Below, piece by piece: positions 16,047 to 24,810 of a stretch of 48,847 nt of DNA. The stretch is from the NCBI GenBank assembly GCA_029558955.1, contig JAKQCW010000253.1:1-48847 (forward strand), read 5' to 3'. The translations under genes and the position numbers were made by a program. The notes under the pieces were generated by a model. That model saw only the letters and a program-made list of their open reading frames with translations, did not search any database and had not been told where the DNA came from. Every line of letters starts with the position of its first letter. Position 1 is the stretch's first letter. The DNA comes from Chloroflexota bacterium (GTDB taxonomy: Bacteria > Chloroflexota > Anaerolineae > JAAEKA01).

Positions 16047-18293
16047 TCAGGGACCAGCCGCCCAGGCCACGGTCAAGACGTGCAACGCCAGGATCGGGTA
16101 CTCCATGCGCTGCATGCCGAACTCCTGCATGCGACCGGCCGCCTCCTGCAAGATCGCGGCCACGTGGGGGGCCTGGCGTTCGACCGGCAGGCGGCTGAGC
16201 AGGCTGGCCAACTGCGCCACCCCTTCTTCCAGCTCATGCCGGGCCAAGGTTCGGGCGCATTCCTCGATCTCGCCGCTGAGCTCGTTCATCTCCTGGCTGC
16301 CCTTTTCCATCTGTTTGCGCAGCGTCAGCAGGGTCTGGGCCATGGCGGTGCCAGCCTCCTGATCGCACTGGCGCAGCAGCGTCACGAAGTTGTTTTCATC
16401 CCCTGCCAGCCGGGCCACGCTCAGCGCCATCTCGCGGCGGGAGCTGCGGCTGGGGCTGCTGGCCAGCAGTTCCAGCAGGCGGCCGGTGGCCTCGATTATC
16501 TGCATGCGGCCCAACATGGAGGCGTAGGCCAGTTGCATGCCCACGTCGCTTTCTTCGGCGATGCCGGCCAACGCCAGCGCCGCGCTCTCTTGATCGCCCA
16601 ACACCCCCAGCGAGCGGAGGCTGTGGGCCCGCACCGAACGGTATTTGGAGCCGGCCGCGGCCTGGCGCAGCAGCTCCCGGGCGCGCAGATCGCCTGAACG
16701 CCCCAGCGCCCAGGCAGCCACAGTGCTCAGCGCGGGCTCGGGGCCGTTCAGCACCTCGCCTAGCGCGTCGATCAGCCGCGGGTCAGGCCCATGGCGCGCC
16801 ACGGCGACCACCGCCTCGAAGCGCACGTTGAAGCGCGGGTCATCCAGCGCGTCCAGCAGCTCTTCCACTGTCAGCGGGCTTTTGGAGGCGCCCAGGCGTT
16901 CGGTGACCCGGACGGCCGAGTCCTCGTCTTTGGCCAGATGAAAACGCACCATGGCCTCCAGCGCCAGGAAGGGGTTGCCGCGCAGGAAGATGCCGGCAAA
17001 GCCGCCCATGCCGATGGTGGTGTCATCGCGGATGCGCCGCAGGACGAAGATGGCCGCGATGGGCAGCACGATGCCCAGCACAAACAAGGGGGTGTAGGGG
17101 TCGATCGGGATGCCGCCCATGCCGGTGGAGAGATTCCCGGCCGCGGTCAGCAGCCAGCCGCCGAAGAGCTGGCTCAAACCGCTGATCAGCCCCACCCAGG
17201 CCCAATAGACCGCCATGTAGTCATCGCGTTTGGCCGCGGGCACGATGCTGACGTAGAGCAGCCGGGTCGCGCCCACCTGCCAGCCCACGTCGGCGAAGCC
17301 CTGGAAGACCGCGCTGGCCATGGCGGCCGGCAGGGCAGCGCCAGACAGGCCGGGCAGCATCATCCAGAAAAGGGGCAGCAGGGCGCGAAAGGCCAGGCCG
17401 TAGAGGGTCACCGGCCGGCCGCCGTAGCGGTCGGAGGCCCAGCCCCAGAAGTAGCTGGAGATCAACGCGCCGACCATGACGCCGGTCTGCAACAGCACCA
17501 CCTGGGAATCGGGCAGGCCCACCTGGTCCTGCATGAACAGCGGCAGAAAGGCGCTCAGCGGCACGGTGGCCAAGGTGAAGAGTCCCACGCCGGCGAGATA
17601 GCGCATCATGTGGCTGTCGCGCAGTGCGTCTTTGATGTCGCGCTGCGGCGCGGGCTTGCTCTTGTCTGGCTTGCGCGGCGCACCGCCAGGGATGCGAATG
17701 GCCAGCGCCACCGAGATGAAGCCGAAGACCACGCCGACCGCGATCAGCACCATGTAGCCGGTGATACCGACGGTGCGCGCCAGCACCAGGCTGGCCAGGG
17801 TGACCGCGGCGAAGCCGGCGATGGTGGAGTAGAAGTTGTTGCTGGCGGTGTACTTGCCCCGCACCGAGTTGGGGACATATTCCTGGATCCAGGGGAAGCC
17901 GGCCGACACGCCCACCGTGCGCACCAGGGCATAGACCAGAACCACGGCCGTCATGAAGCCCATGGCGGCATCGGGGCCAAAGCGCGTCACCACCAGCGGG
18001 GTCAACAGCAGAAAGGCGGTGATGAAGGTGCGCAGGCCGAAGAAGCCCAGCCAGGTGCGCTTGTAGCCCCAGCGGGCGATGGCCGGCGCCAGCGCCAACG
18101 CCAGGATGCCGGTGAAGGGCAGCAGCGACAGCAAAAAGCCGATCTGCACGGTGTCCAACCCCAAGCTGCTGAGGAAGAGCACGAAGATCGAGCCAAAGAA
18201 GGTCAGTTGCAGATAGACAGCCTGCGCGGCGTTGGACGCGATGCTCCAGGGCAGCGCGCGCAGCTTGTCGACGTTGGTAGGTTCGCTGTGCAT
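16047..18293 (-). CDS. MFS transporter fused to C-terminal HEAT-like repeats
   Basis: 748 aa. About 430 residues form a 12-helix major facilitator domain (SLGLDTVQIGFLLSLLPF; SDRYGGRPVTLYG as the second motif A). A cytoplasmic tail of about 300 residues follows, made of HEAT/PBS-like alpha repeats (LLDALDDPRFNVRFEAVVAV, ALGRSGDLRARELLRQA). Substrate is unknown. The tail may dock a partner or regulate transport. I chose the ATG at 18293 because a good promoter places transcription start only about 3 nt upstream, implying a leaderless mRNA. An in-frame upstream extension to 18362 would begin before the promoter. It is convergent with the CrtC-like gene. Confidence 0.8.
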   Translation of the reverse strand: MHSEPTNVDKLRALPWSIASNAAQAVYLQLTFFGSIFVLFLSSLGLDTVQIGFLLSLLPFTGILALALAPAIARWGYKRTWLGFFGLRTFITAFLLLTPLVVTRFGPDAAMGFMTAVVLVYALVRTVGVSAGFPWIQEYVPNSVRGKYTASNNFYSTIAGFAAVTLASLVLARTVGITGYMVLIAVGVVFGFISVALAIRIPGGAPRKPDKSKPAPQRDIKDALRDSHMMRYLAGVGLFTLATVPLSAFLPLFMQDQVGLPDSQVVLLQTGVMVGALISSYFWGWASDRYGGRPVTLYGLAFRALLPLFWMMLPGLSGAALPAAMASAVFQGFADVGWQVGATRLLYVSIVPAAKRDDYMAVYWAWVGLISGLSQLFGGWLLTAAGNLSTGMGGIPIDPYTPLFVLGIVLPIAAIFVLRRIRDDTTIGMGGFAGIFLRGNPFLALEAMVRFHLAKDEDSAVRVTERLGASKSPLTVEELLDALDDPRFNVRFEAVVAVARHGPDPRLIDALGEVLNGPEPALSTVAAWALGRSGDLRARELLRQAAAGSKYRSVRAHSLRSLGVLGDQESAALALAGIAEESDVGMQLAYASMLGRMQIIEATGRLLELLASSPSRSSRREMALSVARLAGDENNFVTLLRQCDQEAGTAMAQTLLTLRKQMEKGSQEMNELSGEIEECARTLARHELEEGVAQLASLLSRLPVERQAPHVAAILQEAAGRMQEFGMQRMEYPILALHVLTVAWAAGP

Positions 18294-18302
18294 GGTTGCG
18301 CC

Positions 18303-18331
18303 ATTGTACTCCCGCGGCGGTGTGCTGACAA
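18303..18331 (-). promoter_or_regulatory. Promoter of the MFS-HEAT gene (leaderless)
   Basis: On the minus strand, TTGTCA (18331-18326) and TACAAT (18308-18303) are separated by 17 bp. Transcription should start near 18296, practically at the ATG at 18293, so the message would have little or no 5' leader. Confidence 0.7.
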
Positions 18332-18355
18332 CTGGACCGGGGGCGGCGCGCCGCT

Positions 18356-18384
18356 TTGGCAAGAAGCCCGACCTGGCGTATCAT
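18356..18384 (+). promoter_or_regulatory. Promoter of the selenoprotein/formate dehydrogenase operon
   Basis: TTGGCA (18356-18361) and TATCAT (18379-18384) have a 17-bp spacer. It is divergent from the MFS-HEAT promoter, and start ATG 18423 follows with an aaagga ribosome site. Confidence 0.65.
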
Positions 18385-18422
18385 AGCGGCCAGGAAAACC
18401 CGGCGTCTGAAAGGAATCCCCC

Positions 18423-18896
18423 ATGCCCCGCATCATCGCCGCCGCCGCCCCCGATTTCACACTGCCAGATCCGCAGGGTCAGCCGGTGAGCCTGGCCGAT
18501 TTCAAGGGCCAGAAAAACGTCGTGCTGGTCTTTACCCGCGGCTTCACCTGACCGCACTGCCGCAGGCATCTGGCGCAGTTGCGCCAAGACTATCAGCAGT
18601 TCGTGCAGCGTGACGCACAGATCGTGGTCATCGGCCCGGAAGGGCATGACTTCTTCGCCAGCCAGTGGGCCAAGGGGCAGTACCCTTTCATCGGCCTGGC
18701 CGACCCTGAGCACACCGTGGCCGACCGCTACGGCCAGGAGGTCAAGCTGCTGAAGTTTGGCCGCATGCCCGCCATCCTGGTCATCGACAAGCAGGGCCAG
18801 GTCATTCAGAGCTACTACGCCGGCAATATGCGCGACTATCCACCCAACAGCGAGCTGCTGACGGCCATCGACGCCGCAAATGCCCCCGCCAGCTAA
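18423..18896 (+). CDS. Peroxiredoxin-like selenoprotein (in-frame TGA = Sec43)
   Basis: 157 aa if the TGA at 18549-18551 is read as selenocysteine. The frame is open from ATG 18423 to the TGA and continues in the same frame to TAA 18896 with clear thioredoxin-fold/AhpC-TSA sequence on both sides: APDFTLPDPQGQPVSLADF before; DRYGQEVKLLKFGRMPAILV after. The TGA sits exactly at the redox position of the motif FTRGFT-U-PHC, which is CPxC-like in homologues. A hairpin of the right size follows. It would be a thiol/selenol peroxidase or oxidoreductase. Its stop codon overlaps the ribosome site of the NuoEF-like gene, so it heads the formate dehydrogenase operon. Alternatives are a sequencing error or a nonsense mutation, but either would be unlikely to hit precisely this codon. 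Confidence 0.8.
18571..18586 (+). promoter_or_regulatory. Candidate bacterial SECIS hairpin
   Basis: TGGCGC and GCGCCA form a perfect 6-bp stem with a 4-nt loop AGTT. The stem begins 19 nt after the TGA and the loop 25 nt after it. Bacterial SECIS elements lie inside the coding region just after the UGA, with a small apical loop carrying a G near its start, which this fits. A fold prediction was not run. Confidence 0.5.
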
Positions 18897-18906
18897 GGAG
18901 TCCGCC

Positions 18907-21054
18907 ATGCACCCCGATCTGAGCGCTGCTCTTCTCCGCTTTGAGGCTGACCTGCGCGCCGGCGACCTGGACCGGGCCGCGCTTTTCTGGCTGAAAACCT
19001 TCGTCGGGCAGGCCTTGGCCGGCGACGGCGTGACGCGCTCCGACCGCTGGGTCGAGGCTGGCCTGACCGCTGCCCAGGAGACCCCCGGTCTCTCGGCCAC
19101 CAGCCTGGAGCCGCGGCAGCGTCTGGTGGCAGACTACGGGCTTTTCCGCTTCGTGCGCCTGAAGGATGAGGCCGAGTTCAGCGGCGGGGCTTTGGCGACT
19201 CTGGACTGGCAGCGCAAATATCGCGTCAGCCTGCTGGCCATTTTCGCCGCCGATCTGCCCGCGCTGGCCGCTTGGGTCGAGGCGCGCTGGAGCCTCTGGG
19301 GCGGGGTCGATCCGCAGATGGCCGCGTTGGAGAGGGTGTTGGCGCGTCTGGGCGGCGCTGCGCCGGCTGCCCCCGACGCCCGCTCCTACCTCATCGAGAT
19401 TCTCCATGAGGCGCAGGAGATCTTCGGCGGCTGGCTGCCGCGGCCGGCCGTGGAGCGCATCGCGGCTGCGTTGGGTCTGCCCCAGGCCGAAGTCTACGGC
19501 GTCACCGAGTTCTACGACATGTTCCACACCGAGCCGGTGGGGCGCAAGATGATTCGCGTCTGCCAGGATGCCTCCTGCGCCGTGGCCGGCGGCGACGCGC
19601 TGCTGGCTGGGCTCTGCCGCCATCTGGGGGTGCAGCCGGGCGAGACCACGCCAGACGGCCGCTATACCGTGGAGCCGGTGCGCTGCCTGGGGCTGTGCGA
19701 CCGGGCGCCGGCCGCGCTGGTCAACCGGGCCCGCTACGCGCCCGCCTGGCCCGATGCGGCCGGCGCGATGTTGATGGGGCCGCCCGCCGCGCCCCCTTTG
19801 CGCATCGGCGGCCTGGTCAAGATCGCGCTGGCCAACGTGGGGGTGGTCGATCCCACCAGCCTGGATGACTACCGCGCCCAGGGCGGGCTGGCCGCGCTGC
19901 GCAAGGCGGTGCATCAGATGAGCCCGGCCGAGGTGTTGCAGGCGGTCAAGGAGAGCAAGCTGGTGGGCCGCGGCGGCGCGGCTTATCCGACCGGCCTGAA
20001 GTGGCAGCACGCGCTGGACAACCCCGCGCCCCGCTACGTGATCTGCAACGCCGACGAGAGCGAGCCGGGTGCGTTCAAGGATCGGGTGCTGATGGACGGC
20101 GACCCCTTCCGCGTGGTGGAGGGGCTGATGCTGGCCTGCTATGCGGTGGGCGCGGAACATGGCTTCATCTACGTGCGCGGCGAGCATCGCCTGGGCTACG
20201 AGCGTTTCAGCCATGCGGTGCGGCAGTTGGAGGCCGCCGGCTGGCTGGGCGAACAGATCCGGGGACGCCCCTGGAACCTGCGCATCGAGGTGCGCCGCGG
20301 CGCGGGCGCCTACGTCTGCGGCGAGGAGACCGCGCTGATGGAGAGCATCGAGGGCAAGCGCGGCTTTCCGCGGCTGCGCCCCCCCTTCCCCACCACGGCC
20401 GGCCTGTGGGGCTGCCCTACGGTGATCAACAACGTGGAAACGCTGGCCAAGGTGCCCTCCATCGTCATGCACGGCCCGCGCTGGTATGGCGACCTGGGCA
20501 CGGCCGACTCGGCCGGCACCAAGCTTTTTGCGGTCAGCGGCTCGGTGGTGCGGCCCGGGGTCTACGAGACCCCCTTTGGCGTGCCGCTGCGCCATCTGAT
20601 CTTCGACCTGGCCGGCGGCCTGCGGCCGGGGCGCAGCGTGCAGGCGGTGTTGACCGGCGGCGCGGCCGGCACCTTTCTCACGGCCGAGCACCTGGATACC
20701 CCGCTGAGCTTCGCGGCCTTCAAGCAGGTGGGCGGCACCATCGGCGCGGGCACGGTGATGGTCTTCGACGACAGGGTGGATCTGCTCGACGTGCTGGTTC
20801 GCATCGGCGCCTTCTTTGCCCATGAGAGCTGCGGCAAGTGCTATCCCTGCCAGATAGGCACGGCGCGCCAGGCCGAGATTCTGGCCCGCATCGCGGCCGG
20901 CGACGCCCGCCCCGACGACGCGGCGACGCTGGTCGAGCTGGGCCGGGTGATGACCGACGCCAGCATCTGCGGGCTGGGCCAGGCCGCCTCGTGGGCCATC
21001 GTCGACGCCCACCGGCGCTGGCCGGCGTTGTTGACCAGAAAGCAGCAAAGGTGA
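18907..21054 (+). CDS. NuoE-NuoF fusion: diaphorase subunit of NAD-dependent formate dehydrogenase
   Basis: 715 aa. The first 150 residues or so form an unrecognised domain. Next comes a NuoE-type thioredoxin-fold [2Fe-2S] domain (CQDASC and CLGLC). A NuoF-type region follows, with the FMN loop (GRGGAAYPTGLKW), NADH-binding segment (CNADESEPGAFKDR), SLBB-like part and [4Fe-4S] motif (CGKCYPC and a later cysteine in SICGLG). It should pass electrons between NAD(H) and the formate dehydrogenase iron-sulfur chain. ATG 18907 has AAGGAG 6 nt upstream, which excludes the in-frame ATG at 18880. The molybdopterin and HoxU-like partners are encoded nearby on the other strand. Confidence 0.9.
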   Translation: MHPDLSAALLRFEADLRAGDLDRAALFWLKTFVGQALAGDGVTRSDRWVEAGLTAAQETPGLSATSLEPRQRLVADYGLFRFVRLKDEAEFSGGALATLDWQRKYRVSLLAIFAADLPALAAWVEARWSLWGGVDPQMAALERVLARLGGAAPAAPDARSYLIEILHEAQEIFGGWLPRPAVERIAAALGLPQAEVYGVTEFYDMFHTEPVGRKMIRVCQDASCAVAGGDALLAGLCRHLGVQPGETTPDGRYTVEPVRCLGLCDRAPAALVNRARYAPAWPDAAGAMLMGPPAAPPLRIGGLVKIALANVGVVDPTSLDDYRAQGGLAALRKAVHQMSPAEVLQAVKESKLVGRGGAAYPTGLKWQHALDNPAPRYVICNADESEPGAFKDRVLMDGDPFRVVEGLMLACYAVGAEHGFIYVRGEHRLGYERFSHAVRQLEAAGWLGEQIRGRPWNLRIEVRRGAGAYVCGEETALMESIEGKRGFPRLRPPFPTTAGLWGCPTVINNVETLAKVPSIVMHGPRWYGDLGTADSAGTKLFAVSGSVVRPGVYETPFGVPLRHLIFDLAGGLRPGRSVQAVLTGGAAGTFLTAEHLDTPLSFAAFKQVGGTIGAGTVMVFDDRVDLLDVLVRIGAFFAHESCGKCYPCQIGTARQAEILARIAAGDARPDDAATLVELGRVMTDASICGLGQAASWAIVDAHRRWPALLTRKQQR

Positions 21055-21064
21055 CGAGTTTGTG

Positions 21065-21730
21065 ATGGGTGAGCAAACGACAATTGCTGCCGTCCTCTTC
21101 GACATGGACGGCCTGATGTTCGACACGGAGCGGCTGATTCTTCGCTCGTGGCAGCGCGCGCTGGCCGATTTCGGCTACGAGGCATCGGAAGAGGTCTTCA
21201 TGCGCAGCGTGGGGCGCACCGTCGCGGCGACCAACCAGATTCTGCGCGCGGCCTACGGGCCGGATTTCCCCCTGGAGACCACGAACAGCCGCACGGGCGA
21301 CTATGTCTGGCAGGAGGTGGACGCAAACGGCGCGCCGCTCAAGCCGGGCCTGCTGGCGTTGTTGGACTTCCTGGAGATGCGCGGCCTGCCCAAGGCGGTG
21401 GCCAGCTCCTCCGAGCGCGCGTCCATCGAGCGGCTGTTGCGTTCCGTGGCCATCCAGCCGCGCTTTGCCGTCATCGCAGCCGGCGACGAGGTGGTCCAGG
21501 GCAAGCCCGCGCCTGATATCTTTTTGCTGGCGGCCAGCCGGCTGGGGGTCGATCCGGCCCGCTGCCTGGTGCTGGAGGATTCCGAGGCGGGCGCGTGCGC
21601 CGCTCACGCCGCGGGCATGACCGCGATCATCGTCCCCGATCTCAAGCCCCCGTCGGGCGAGGTGGCCCGGCTGGCGGCCGCCGTGCTGCCCGATCTGCAC
21701 GCGGTGCGGGCGTGGTTGGCGGGGCGGTGA
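21065..21730 (+). CDS. HAD-family hydrolase (beta-phosphoglucomutase/phosphatase-like)
   Basis: 221 aa. Motif I is FDMDGLMFDTE with the nucleophilic aspartate, motif II is in KAVASSS, motif III is GKPAPDIF, and motif IV is LEDSEAG. The alpha-helical cap after motif I places it in subclass I, with sugar-phosphate phosphatases and mutases. It starts 10 bp after the NuoEF-like gene and ends 5 bp from the convergent fdhA gene. The true substrate is unknown, and a role in formate metabolism is not implied. Confidence 0.85.
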   Translation: MGEQTTIAAVLFDMDGLMFDTERLILRSWQRALADFGYEASEEVFMRSVGRTVAATNQILRAAYGPDFPLETTNSRTGDYVWQEVDANGAPLKPGLLALLDFLEMRGLPKAVASSSERASIERLLRSVAIQPRFAVIAAGDEVVQGKPAPDIFLLAASRLGVDPARCLVLEDSEAGACAAHAAGMTAIIVPDLKPPSGEVARLAAAVLPDLHAVRAWLAGR

Positions 21731-21735
21731 ATGGA

Positions 21736-23970
21736 CTACGCCACCACAGGATCCTTGATCGCCCCCCGTGCGGTCAGCGCCAGCCCGGCGTCTTGCGCGG
21801 CCGGCGGTGCAACAGCCCGTTCGACCCGCACGCTGCATACCTTGTAGTCGGGAATCTTGGCGCGCGCGTCCAGGCGGTTGTCGGTCAGCACATTGGCCGC
21901 GGCCTCGGCGAAATGGAAGGGAATGAAGACCGTGCCCTCCGGCGAGCGGCCGGTGACCAGCAGGCGGGCGGTGATCGCCCCGCGACGGCTGGCCACTTCC
22001 ACCCAGTCGCCCATTTCCAGCCCCAGCCGGGCCGCGTCGTGCGGGTGCAGTTCCACCGTACACTCCGGCCAGATGGCATCCAGCACCGAAACGCGCGTCA
22101 TGGTGCCTCCATGCCAGTGATAGAGCACGCGGCCGGTGCTGAGGGTGAAGGGGTAGGCCGTATCGGGCAGCTCGCTCTCGGTGCCAAATTCCACCGGCCA
22201 GAAGCGGCCGCGGCCGCTGGGGAACTCTTCGACAAAGAGATAGGGGGTGCCTGGATGATCCACCTGCGGGCAGGGCCAGTGGACGCCCCCCTCCCGTTCC
22301 AGCCGCTGATAGGTGATGCCCCAGAACTCAGGCGTCACCCGCCGCATCTCCTCCCAGACCTCCTCGGGGCGCCCATAGCTCCACTGCGCCAGCAAGGCGT
22401 CGCCATGCGCGCCGTGGAACGGATTGGGACGTCCATCTGCCGCCGCCGCAGCGCCCATGCGGCGGATCAGCCGCCGCGCCAGATCGCTGATGATCTCCCA
22501 GTCGGCCCGCGCCTGGCCAGGCGGCGCCAGCGCCACGCGCCCGCGCTGCACCCGCCGGTCAGAGTTGGTGTAGGTGCCATCCTTTTCGGCGAAACCCGCG
22601 GCCGGCAGAATCACGTCGGCGTAGACGTTGCTCTCGTTGAAGAAGATGTCCTGGGCCACGAAAAAGTCCAACTGTTCCACCGCGTGCTGGGCGTGGCGCA
22701 GGTTGGGCTCGCTCATCAGCGGGTTCTCCCCCATCACATACCAACCCTTGACCTGGCCGGTCAGGATGCCATCGACCATCTCGGTGGTGGTCAGGCCGGG
22801 TCGGCCGGGCAGCGGCACGCGCCAGGCCTCCTCGAACCCGCGCCGCACAGCCTCATCGGTCACCGGCTGATAGGCGGTGTAGAAGCCGGGCAGGCCGCCG
22901 GCGTCCGAACAACCCTGGACATTGTTCTGGCCGCGCAGCGGGTTCAGCCCCGTGCCCGGCCGCCCCACCTGGCCGCAGAGCAGCGCCAGGTTGGTCAGCG
23001 TCAGCGTGTTGTCGGTGCCGTGGGTGCTCTGGCTGATGCCCATGCCCCAGTACATGGCGGCCGCGCTGGCCGTGGCATAGAGCCGCGCCGCGCGGCGGAT
23101 CTTCTCAGCCGGCACGCCGGTGATTCCCTCGGCCCATTCGGGGGTCTTGCCGGCCAGGCTTTCGACGTAGTGCTCGAAGCCCTCCGTGCGGCGGGCGACG
23201 AAATCGGTGTTGACCAACTGCTCCTGCACCACCACCTGGGCCATGGCGTTGAAGAGCGCCGTGTCGGTTCCCGGCTTCTGGCGCAGCCAGAGCGCGGCGT
23301 GGCGGGTCATCTCTGTCTGGCGGGGGTCGACCACGATCAGGGTGGCGTGGTTCTTGTGTACTGCCTGTTTGAGGAAGGTGGCGATCACCGGGTGGGTCTC
23401 GGCCGTGTTGGAGCCGATGACCATGAAGCACTCCAGCGCCTTCATCTCGGCGATGCTGTTGCTCATGGCGCTGGAACCGATGGCCAACTGCAGGCCGGCC
23501 ACGCTGCCGGCATGGCAGAGGCGCGCGCAGTGATCGATGTTGTTGGTGCCGATAAGCTGGCGCAGAAGCTTTTGCAGCAGGTAGTTATCCTCGTTGGTGG
23601 CCTTGGCGCAGGCGTTGGCGGTGATGCTGTCTGGCCCATAGGCTGCCCGCAGCGCCAGCAGCCGGTCAGCCACCAGATCCAGCGCCTCCTCCCAGCTTGC
23701 CGCGCGCCAATCCTCCGGCCCGGTCGCGGCGACCCGTCGGCCAGGCCGCGGCGCGGTCAGGTTCCGGCGGATCAACGGCGTGGTCAATCGGTCGGGATGA
23801 TGCACGTAGTCCGTCCCGAACCGCCCTTTGACGCAGAGCCGGCCATAGTTGGGCGCGGCGTCGAAGGGCGCGTCGATGCGCATGATGCGCTCATCCTTGA
23901 CGTAGAGCAGCACCTGACAGCCGACGCCGCAGTAGGGGCAGGTGGAACGAACGACAGAATCTGGTTTCAT
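21736..23970 (-). CDS. fdhA: Formate dehydrogenase catalytic (molybdopterin) subunit
   Basis: 744 aa, molybdopterin oxidoreductase of the formate dehydrogenase alpha type. An N-terminal [4Fe-4S] site is formed by C11, C14, C18 and C46. The Mo/W ligand position is C152 in ARLCHAGSVAGL, where many homologues carry selenocysteine. The bis-MGD binding regions follow, ending with the C-terminal domain (LSTGRVLYHWH). ATG 23970 has GAGGCG directly upstream; longer in-frame starts lack a ribosome site. The [2Fe-2S]/ferredoxin part that is fused in some enzymes is a separate gene 119 bp upstream. The complex should interconvert formate plus NAD+ with CO2 plus NADH. Confidence 0.9.
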   Translation of the reverse strand: MKPDSVVRSTCPYCGVGCQVLLYVKDERIMRIDAPFDAAPNYGRLCVKGRFGTDYVHHPDRLTTPLIRRNLTAPRPGRRVAATGPEDWRAASWEEALDLVADRLLALRAAYGPDSITANACAKATNEDNYLLQKLLRQLIGTNNIDHCARLCHAGSVAGLQLAIGSSAMSNSIAEMKALECFMVIGSNTAETHPVIATFLKQAVHKNHATLIVVDPRQTEMTRHAALWLRQKPGTDTALFNAMAQVVVQEQLVNTDFVARRTEGFEHYVESLAGKTPEWAEGITGVPAEKIRRAARLYATASAAAMYWGMGISQSTHGTDNTLTLTNLALLCGQVGRPGTGLNPLRGQNNVQGCSDAGGLPGFYTAYQPVTDEAVRRGFEEAWRVPLPGRPGLTTTEMVDGILTGQVKGWYVMGENPLMSEPNLRHAQHAVEQLDFFVAQDIFFNESNVYADVILPAAGFAEKDGTYTNSDRRVQRGRVALAPPGQARADWEIISDLARRLIRRMGAAAAADGRPNPFHGAHGDALLAQWSYGRPEEVWEEMRRVTPEFWGITYQRLEREGGVHWPCPQVDHPGTPYLFVEEFPSGRGRFWPVEFGTESELPDTAYPFTLSTGRVLYHWHGGTMTRVSVLDAIWPECTVELHPHDAARLGLEMGDWVEVASRRGAITARLLVTGRSPEGTVFIPFHFAEAAANVLTDNRLDARAKIPDYKVCSVRVERAVAPPAAQDAGLALTARGAIKDPVVA

Positions 23971-24089
23971 AGGACGCCTCACAAAGCTGGCGGAGCGCTG
24001 GGCCAAAATCACTGTATCGCTCTGGCCGGTCTTTGCGCTACACCCCGCAGGGGCCGACCGAGCCAATCAGGGTTACGTGCTGACAGCCG

Positions 24090-24752
24090 TCACACCAGCC
24101 CCTCTTCCATCGCGAACTCCACCTTGCCCTTCAGCGCGCCCGTCGGGCAGACGGCCACGCAGTTGCCGCAGAAGACGCAGGTGGTGTCGGGCAGATCCTC
24201 TTCGAAGAAGGTGGTCACATGGCTGCCCAGGCCGCGGCCGCCCCAGGTCAGCGCAAAGGTGTACTGCACATCCTCGGCGCAGACCTGGATGCAGCGCCAG
24301 CACATGACGCACTGAGCATAGTCGCGCACGTAGAAGGGGTTGTCATCCATCAGGTCGAAGGCGCGCCGCCGGCCGCCGGCGAAACGATCGACGTCGGCGC
24401 CGCTGCGCTCCACCTGTTCCAAAATCTCCGGCGCGTCGTGCAGGTCCACGGTGGAGGCCAGCAGTTCCAGAATCACCCGCCGCGCCGTGTTGACCCGTTC
24501 GCTCGCCGTCTCCACCGTCATCCCTGGCTGCACCATGGCCACGCAGGCCGGCTGGAGGGTGCGCGCGCCGGCCACCTCCACCACGCACAGGCGGCAGACG
24601 GCGTTGGCGGTCAGGTTGGGGTGGTAGCAGAGGGTGGGCACCTCGACGCCAGCCGCGCGCGCCGCATCAAGGATCGTGCTGCCGGCCGGTGCGTCAACCG
24701 CCTGGCCATCGAGGGTGAAGCTGACCGTCGCGAGGGGGGTGGGGTTCTGCAT
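24090..24752 (-). CDS. HoxU/NuoG-N-like iron-sulfur subunit of formate dehydrogenase
   Basis: 220 aa. An N-terminal [2Fe-2S] ferredoxin domain (CYHPNLTANAVCRLC plus a further cysteine) is followed by a His-Cys-type linker. Two [4Fe-4S] motifs come last (CVMCWRCIQVC and CVFCGNCVAVC). It would wire the molybdopterin subunit to the NuoEF-like diaphorase, as HoxU does in bidirectional hydrogenases. ATG 24752 is preceded by ggag at 6 nt and by a good promoter. It is transcribed first, ahead of fdhA. Confidence 0.88.
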   Translation of the reverse strand: MQNPTPLATVSFTLDGQAVDAPAGSTILDAARAAGVEVPTLCYHPNLTANAVCRLCVVEVAGARTLQPACVAMVQPGMTVETASERVNTARRVILELLASTVDLHDAPEILEQVERSGADVDRFAGGRRRAFDLMDDNPFYVRDYAQCVMCWRCIQVCAEDVQYTFALTWGGRGLGSHVTTFFEEDLPDTTCVFCGNCVAVCPTGALKGKVEFAMEEGLV

Positions 24753-24810
24753 GGCGACTCCATTGCCTGGCGCAGCAGGCTTGCGCGGAAAAAGTACGGT
24801 GGTAGTGGCC

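Noticed and set aside
18549-18551. TGA taken as a pseudogene mutation
   Set aside because: The stop falls exactly on the redox residue, both sides are well preserved in one frame, and a SECIS-like hairpin follows; Sec is the better explanation.
18802-21126. 774-codon open frame opposite the NuoE-NuoF gene
   Set aside because: Low-complexity antisense frame with no recognisable domain; the plus strand carries clear Fe-S and FMN motifs.
21595-24315. 906-codon open frame opposite fdhA
   Set aside because: An antisense shadow caused by high GC: low-complexity His/Arg/Gly-rich sequence, no motifs, while fdhA has full family motifs.
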